6,227 nucleotides of DNA from Mollicutes bacterium. GTDB lineage: Bacteria; Bacillota_I; Bacilli_A; RF39; UBA660. The translations under genes and the position numbers were made by a program. The stretch's first letter is position 1. Every line of letters begins with the position of its first letter. The notes under the pieces are model-generated. The model had not been told where the DNA came from, did no database searches, and saw nothing but the letters and a program-made list of their open reading frames with translations. Location: NCBI GenBank assembly GCA_003560455.1, contig PWIL01000073.1, positions 1 through 6,227 on the forward strand, in the 5' to 3' direction. Below are positions 5,883 to 6,227 of the stretch, one piece after another.

Positions 5883-6227
5883 ATGAAAAAAAAGTTTTAT
5901 TTTAAAAAAAGGGGATTTACACTTATAGAATTATTAGCAGTAATAGTTATTTTAGCAATTATATTACTAATTGTAATGCTAATTGTTTTAAATGTTATTA
6001 ATGATGCCAGAAAAGGAGCTTTTGAAGCAAGTGCTAGAGAATTAGCAAGAGCTGCTGAAAATGAATGTTATAATTTTATGTCTAGTGAAAAAGGTTTGTA
6101 TGAGAGAATATATACATTTAATAATGGTGAGCAAACAGTAGCGCCAATTGAAGAAGAACCACTAAAGTTTAGTGGGGCGTCACCTAATGAAGGATATATA
6201 TTAGTAGATATAAATTGTAAAGTAGAA
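5883..6227 (+). CDS. Type IV pilin-like prepilin, N-terminal part (3' end outside window)
   Basis: The first 115 residues of a prepilin-type protein are visible, open to the window edge. A short basic leader (MKKKFYFKKRG) ends at G11, followed by the class III signal FTLIELLAVIVILAII, with Glu at position +5 of the mature chain (residue 16). A prepilin peptidase would be expected to cut after G11 and methylate the new N-terminal Phe. The hydrophobic stretch runs to about residue 38, then the amphipathic helix NVINDARKGAFEASARELARAAEN begins, as is typical of pilins and pseudopilins of Bacillota. The usual mid-helix proline of many pilins (mature position 22) is replaced, since the segment reads IVMLIVLNV. 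Two Cys are visible (residues 62 and 112), which could form a disulfide. Candidates are type IV pilus subunit, competence pseudopilin or minor pilin. No assembly ATPase or peptidase gene is in the window. The gene has its own promoter with a G11 tract. Confidence 0.88.
   Translation, partial: MKKKFYFKKRGFTLIELLAVIVILAIILLIVMLIVLNVINDARKGAFEASARELARAAENECYNFMSSEKGLYERIYTFNNGEQTVAPIEEEPLKFSGASPNEGYILVDINCKVE

Noticed and set aside
5904..5914. A7G4 run in the pilin gene as a programmed frameshift or coding phase-variation site
   Set aside because: The frame continues correctly into the prepilin signal, the run is short, and the codon phase does not match a standard slippery heptamer.
1..6227. 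tRNA, rRNA, CRISPR array, insertion sequence or attachment site
   Set aside because: I saw no cloverleaf, spaced palindromic repeat array, transposase or terminal inverted repeats; almost all of the window is coding, and the two longest gaps (550-680 and 5794-5882) are accounted for by terminators and promoters.

Overview
The window is about 30% G+C by eye, every supported gene lies on the plus strand, Shine-Dalgarno sites are frequent, and the core genes resemble their Bacillus-type counterparts. It looks like a low-GC Bacillota chromosome, probably an Erysipelotrichia/RF39-like or related Bacilli lineage (lineage is inference). TGA is used as a stop in mraZ and rsmH, where conserved protein lengths support it, and Trp is TGG, so this is genetic code 11 and not the Mycoplasma code.

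Layout. Bases 1-549 hold the 3' part of a highly charged helical protein with four 13-residue repeats, closed by an intrinsic terminator (565-597). A sigma-A-type promoter (609-637) follows, then four AGTGG boxes at an exact 10-bp period (637-676), the expected self-binding site of MraZ. From here runs the head of a division and cell wall (dcw) operon: mraZ (681-1112), rsmH (1109-2023, overlapping by 4 bases), ftsL-like (2028-2312) and a class B penicillin-binding protein with C-terminal PASTA domains (2324-4483). Murein precursor genes such as murE, mraY or murD, which commonly follow in Bacillota, are absent from this position. Instead comes an SLC1/DAACS-type dicarboxylate or acidic amino acid:cation symporter (4522-5793), 38 bases downstream and with no clear terminator between.

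The last part holds a compact intergenic region (5794-5882) and the start of a type IV pilin-like prepilin gene (5883-6227, running off the window). Its promoter has a perfect TATAAT -10 box directly preceded by an uninterrupted run of 11 G, the longest G run in the window, in the spacer to a TTGATT -35 box. This is the architecture of a phase-variable promoter that works by spacer-length change, and it drives a likely surface-structure gene. It is the most interesting signal here.

How the genes fit: MraZ controls the operon, RsmH methylates 16S rRNA, FtsL and the PBP build the septum, and the symporter could supply acidic amino acids (its link to wall synthesis is speculative). The pilin gene appears to be a separate, independently switched unit.
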